From Xanthobacteraceae bacterium (GTDB lineage: Bacteria > Pseudomonadota > Alphaproteobacteria > Rhizobiales > Xanthobacteraceae): DNA of 6,003 nucleotides. Shown here piece after piece: positions 5,583 through 6,003 of this stretch. The notes under the pieces were generated by a model. The model saw only the letters and a list, made by a program, of their open reading frames with translations. It was not told the origin of the DNA and did no database searches. Within the stretch, counting starts at the first letter, position 1, and the number at the start of each line of letters is the position of its first letter. The position numbers and the translations under genes were made by a program. Location: NCBI GenBank assembly GCA_025929595.1, contig JAICQA010000174.1:1-6003 (forward strand). The letters run 5' to 3'.

Positions 5583-6003
5583 TCAGCTGCGCGCCGAGCG
5601 GGTCTGCAAGGCGCGGATGCGCTCGGCGAGCGACAAAGGCCGTTCAGCGGTCGCGGTGCCGGTTTCCGCCCCGATCGCAACGTGGCTCGGCGATCCATTC
5701 TGGCGCTGCGCAGGAGGCGGCGGAGGCGGCGGCGTATCGGCCAGAATCCGCTCGATCGGCGATTCGGAGCCTTCCAGATTGGCGGCGAGCCGCGCCACCT
5801 CGGCGGCGACGTCGTTGATCCGCTCGCGCAGGAGCGCGCTGTCGAGCCGCTCGTTGTTCCAGGCGGTCTCCGCTTCCTGCTTCAACTGCACCACTTCCTG
5901 CTGGAGACGCGCGCGGTCGTCGCGCAGCTGCGAGAGCGCGCCTTCGAGCATCGACTTCTCGGCCTTGAGCGACTCGATGGAGGCCGTATAGGAGCGGCCG
6001 GCC
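5583..6003 (-). CDS. Hypothetical coiled-coil, proline-rich protein, C-terminal part, cut by window edge
   Basis: The frame is open from the right edge to a TGA at 5583-5585, giving about 139 residues of a C-terminus. An internal ATG at 5951 has no clear ribosome binding site, and the coding pattern continues upstream of it (ASIESLKAEKSMLEG), so the true start is probably beyond the window. The first 75 or so residues are strongly helical with heptad-like Leu/Ala/Val spacing (LRDDRARLQQEVVQLKQEAE), indicating a coiled coil. A seven-proline run follows, then a Gly/Ala/Thr-rich stretch and a short C-terminal helix with PLSLAERIRALQ. No signal peptide, catalytic motif or known domain is seen in this part. 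Similar coiled-coil proteins of unknown function occur in Bradyrhizobium-like bacteria (recollection, not checked). It could be a scaffold or envelope-associated protein. Confidence 0.72.
   Translation of the reverse strand, partial: AGRSYTASIESLKAEKSMLEGALSQLRDDRARLQQEVVQLKQEAETAWNNERLDSALLRERINDVAAEVARLAANLEGSESPIERILADTPPPPPPPAQRQNGSPSHVAIGAETGTATAERPLSLAERIRALQTRSARS

Noticed and set aside
5711..5735. GGC/GGA-rich repeat near the right end, considered as a simple-sequence repeat
   Set aside because: It encodes the seven-proline run of the coiled-coil protein in the minus frame and is imperfect, so it is best explained as coding sequence.

Overview
The window is GC-rich DNA that looks like the chromosome of an alphaproteobacterium of the Hyphomicrobiales (Rhizobiales), most like the Bradyrhizobium/Rhodopseudomonas/Xanthobacteraceae side of the order. 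The evidence is the pairing of a BA14K-type secreted protein with DUF3551-type secreted mini-proteins, a group of families found mainly there, plus the codon bias. No tRNA, rRNA, CRISPR array, insertion sequence or phage gene was seen. The genes share a similar composition, so nothing points to recent horizontal transfer.

Layout. (1) Positions 1-1293, minus strand: the N-terminal half of an RND-superfamily (COG1033/MMPL-like) membrane exporter, cut by the left edge. (2) Positions 1294-1522: a divergent intergenic region. (3) Positions 1523-4022, plus strand: a two-gene chemotaxis cluster, cheW then a 648-residue methyl-accepting chemotaxis protein (MCP), 31 bp apart. A strong hairpin at 4035-4070 closes it and probably also terminates the convergent gene. 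(4) Positions 4088-4525, minus strand: a BA14K-family secreted protein with His-rich and Gly/Tyr-rich low-complexity segments. (5) Positions 4526-4796: a divergent intergenic region with a 9-bp direct repeat and a possible -35 box. (6) Positions 4797-5573, plus strand: three tandem paralogous secreted four-cysteine proteins (DUF3551-like), with a stable hairpin overlapping the ribosome binding site of the third. (7) Positions 5583-6003, minus strand: the C-terminal part of a coiled-coil, proline-rich protein, cut by the right edge.

How the genes work together. CheW and the MCP form a receptor/adaptor pair. The MCP senses an unknown signal through a periplasmic helical domain and passes it through HAMP modules to a signalling hairpin that binds CheW. 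No CheA, CheY, CheR or CheB is encoded here, so the pair must plug into a pathway encoded elsewhere. The MCP ends in an aromatic pentapeptide of the CheR/CheB-docking type. The BA14K protein and the three DUF3551-like proteins are small, exported and of unknown function; their divergent arrangement allows, but does not prove, shared control. I see no clearly new multi-gene system. The most unusual local feature is the tandem triplicate of cysteine mini-proteins with its intergenic hairpin.
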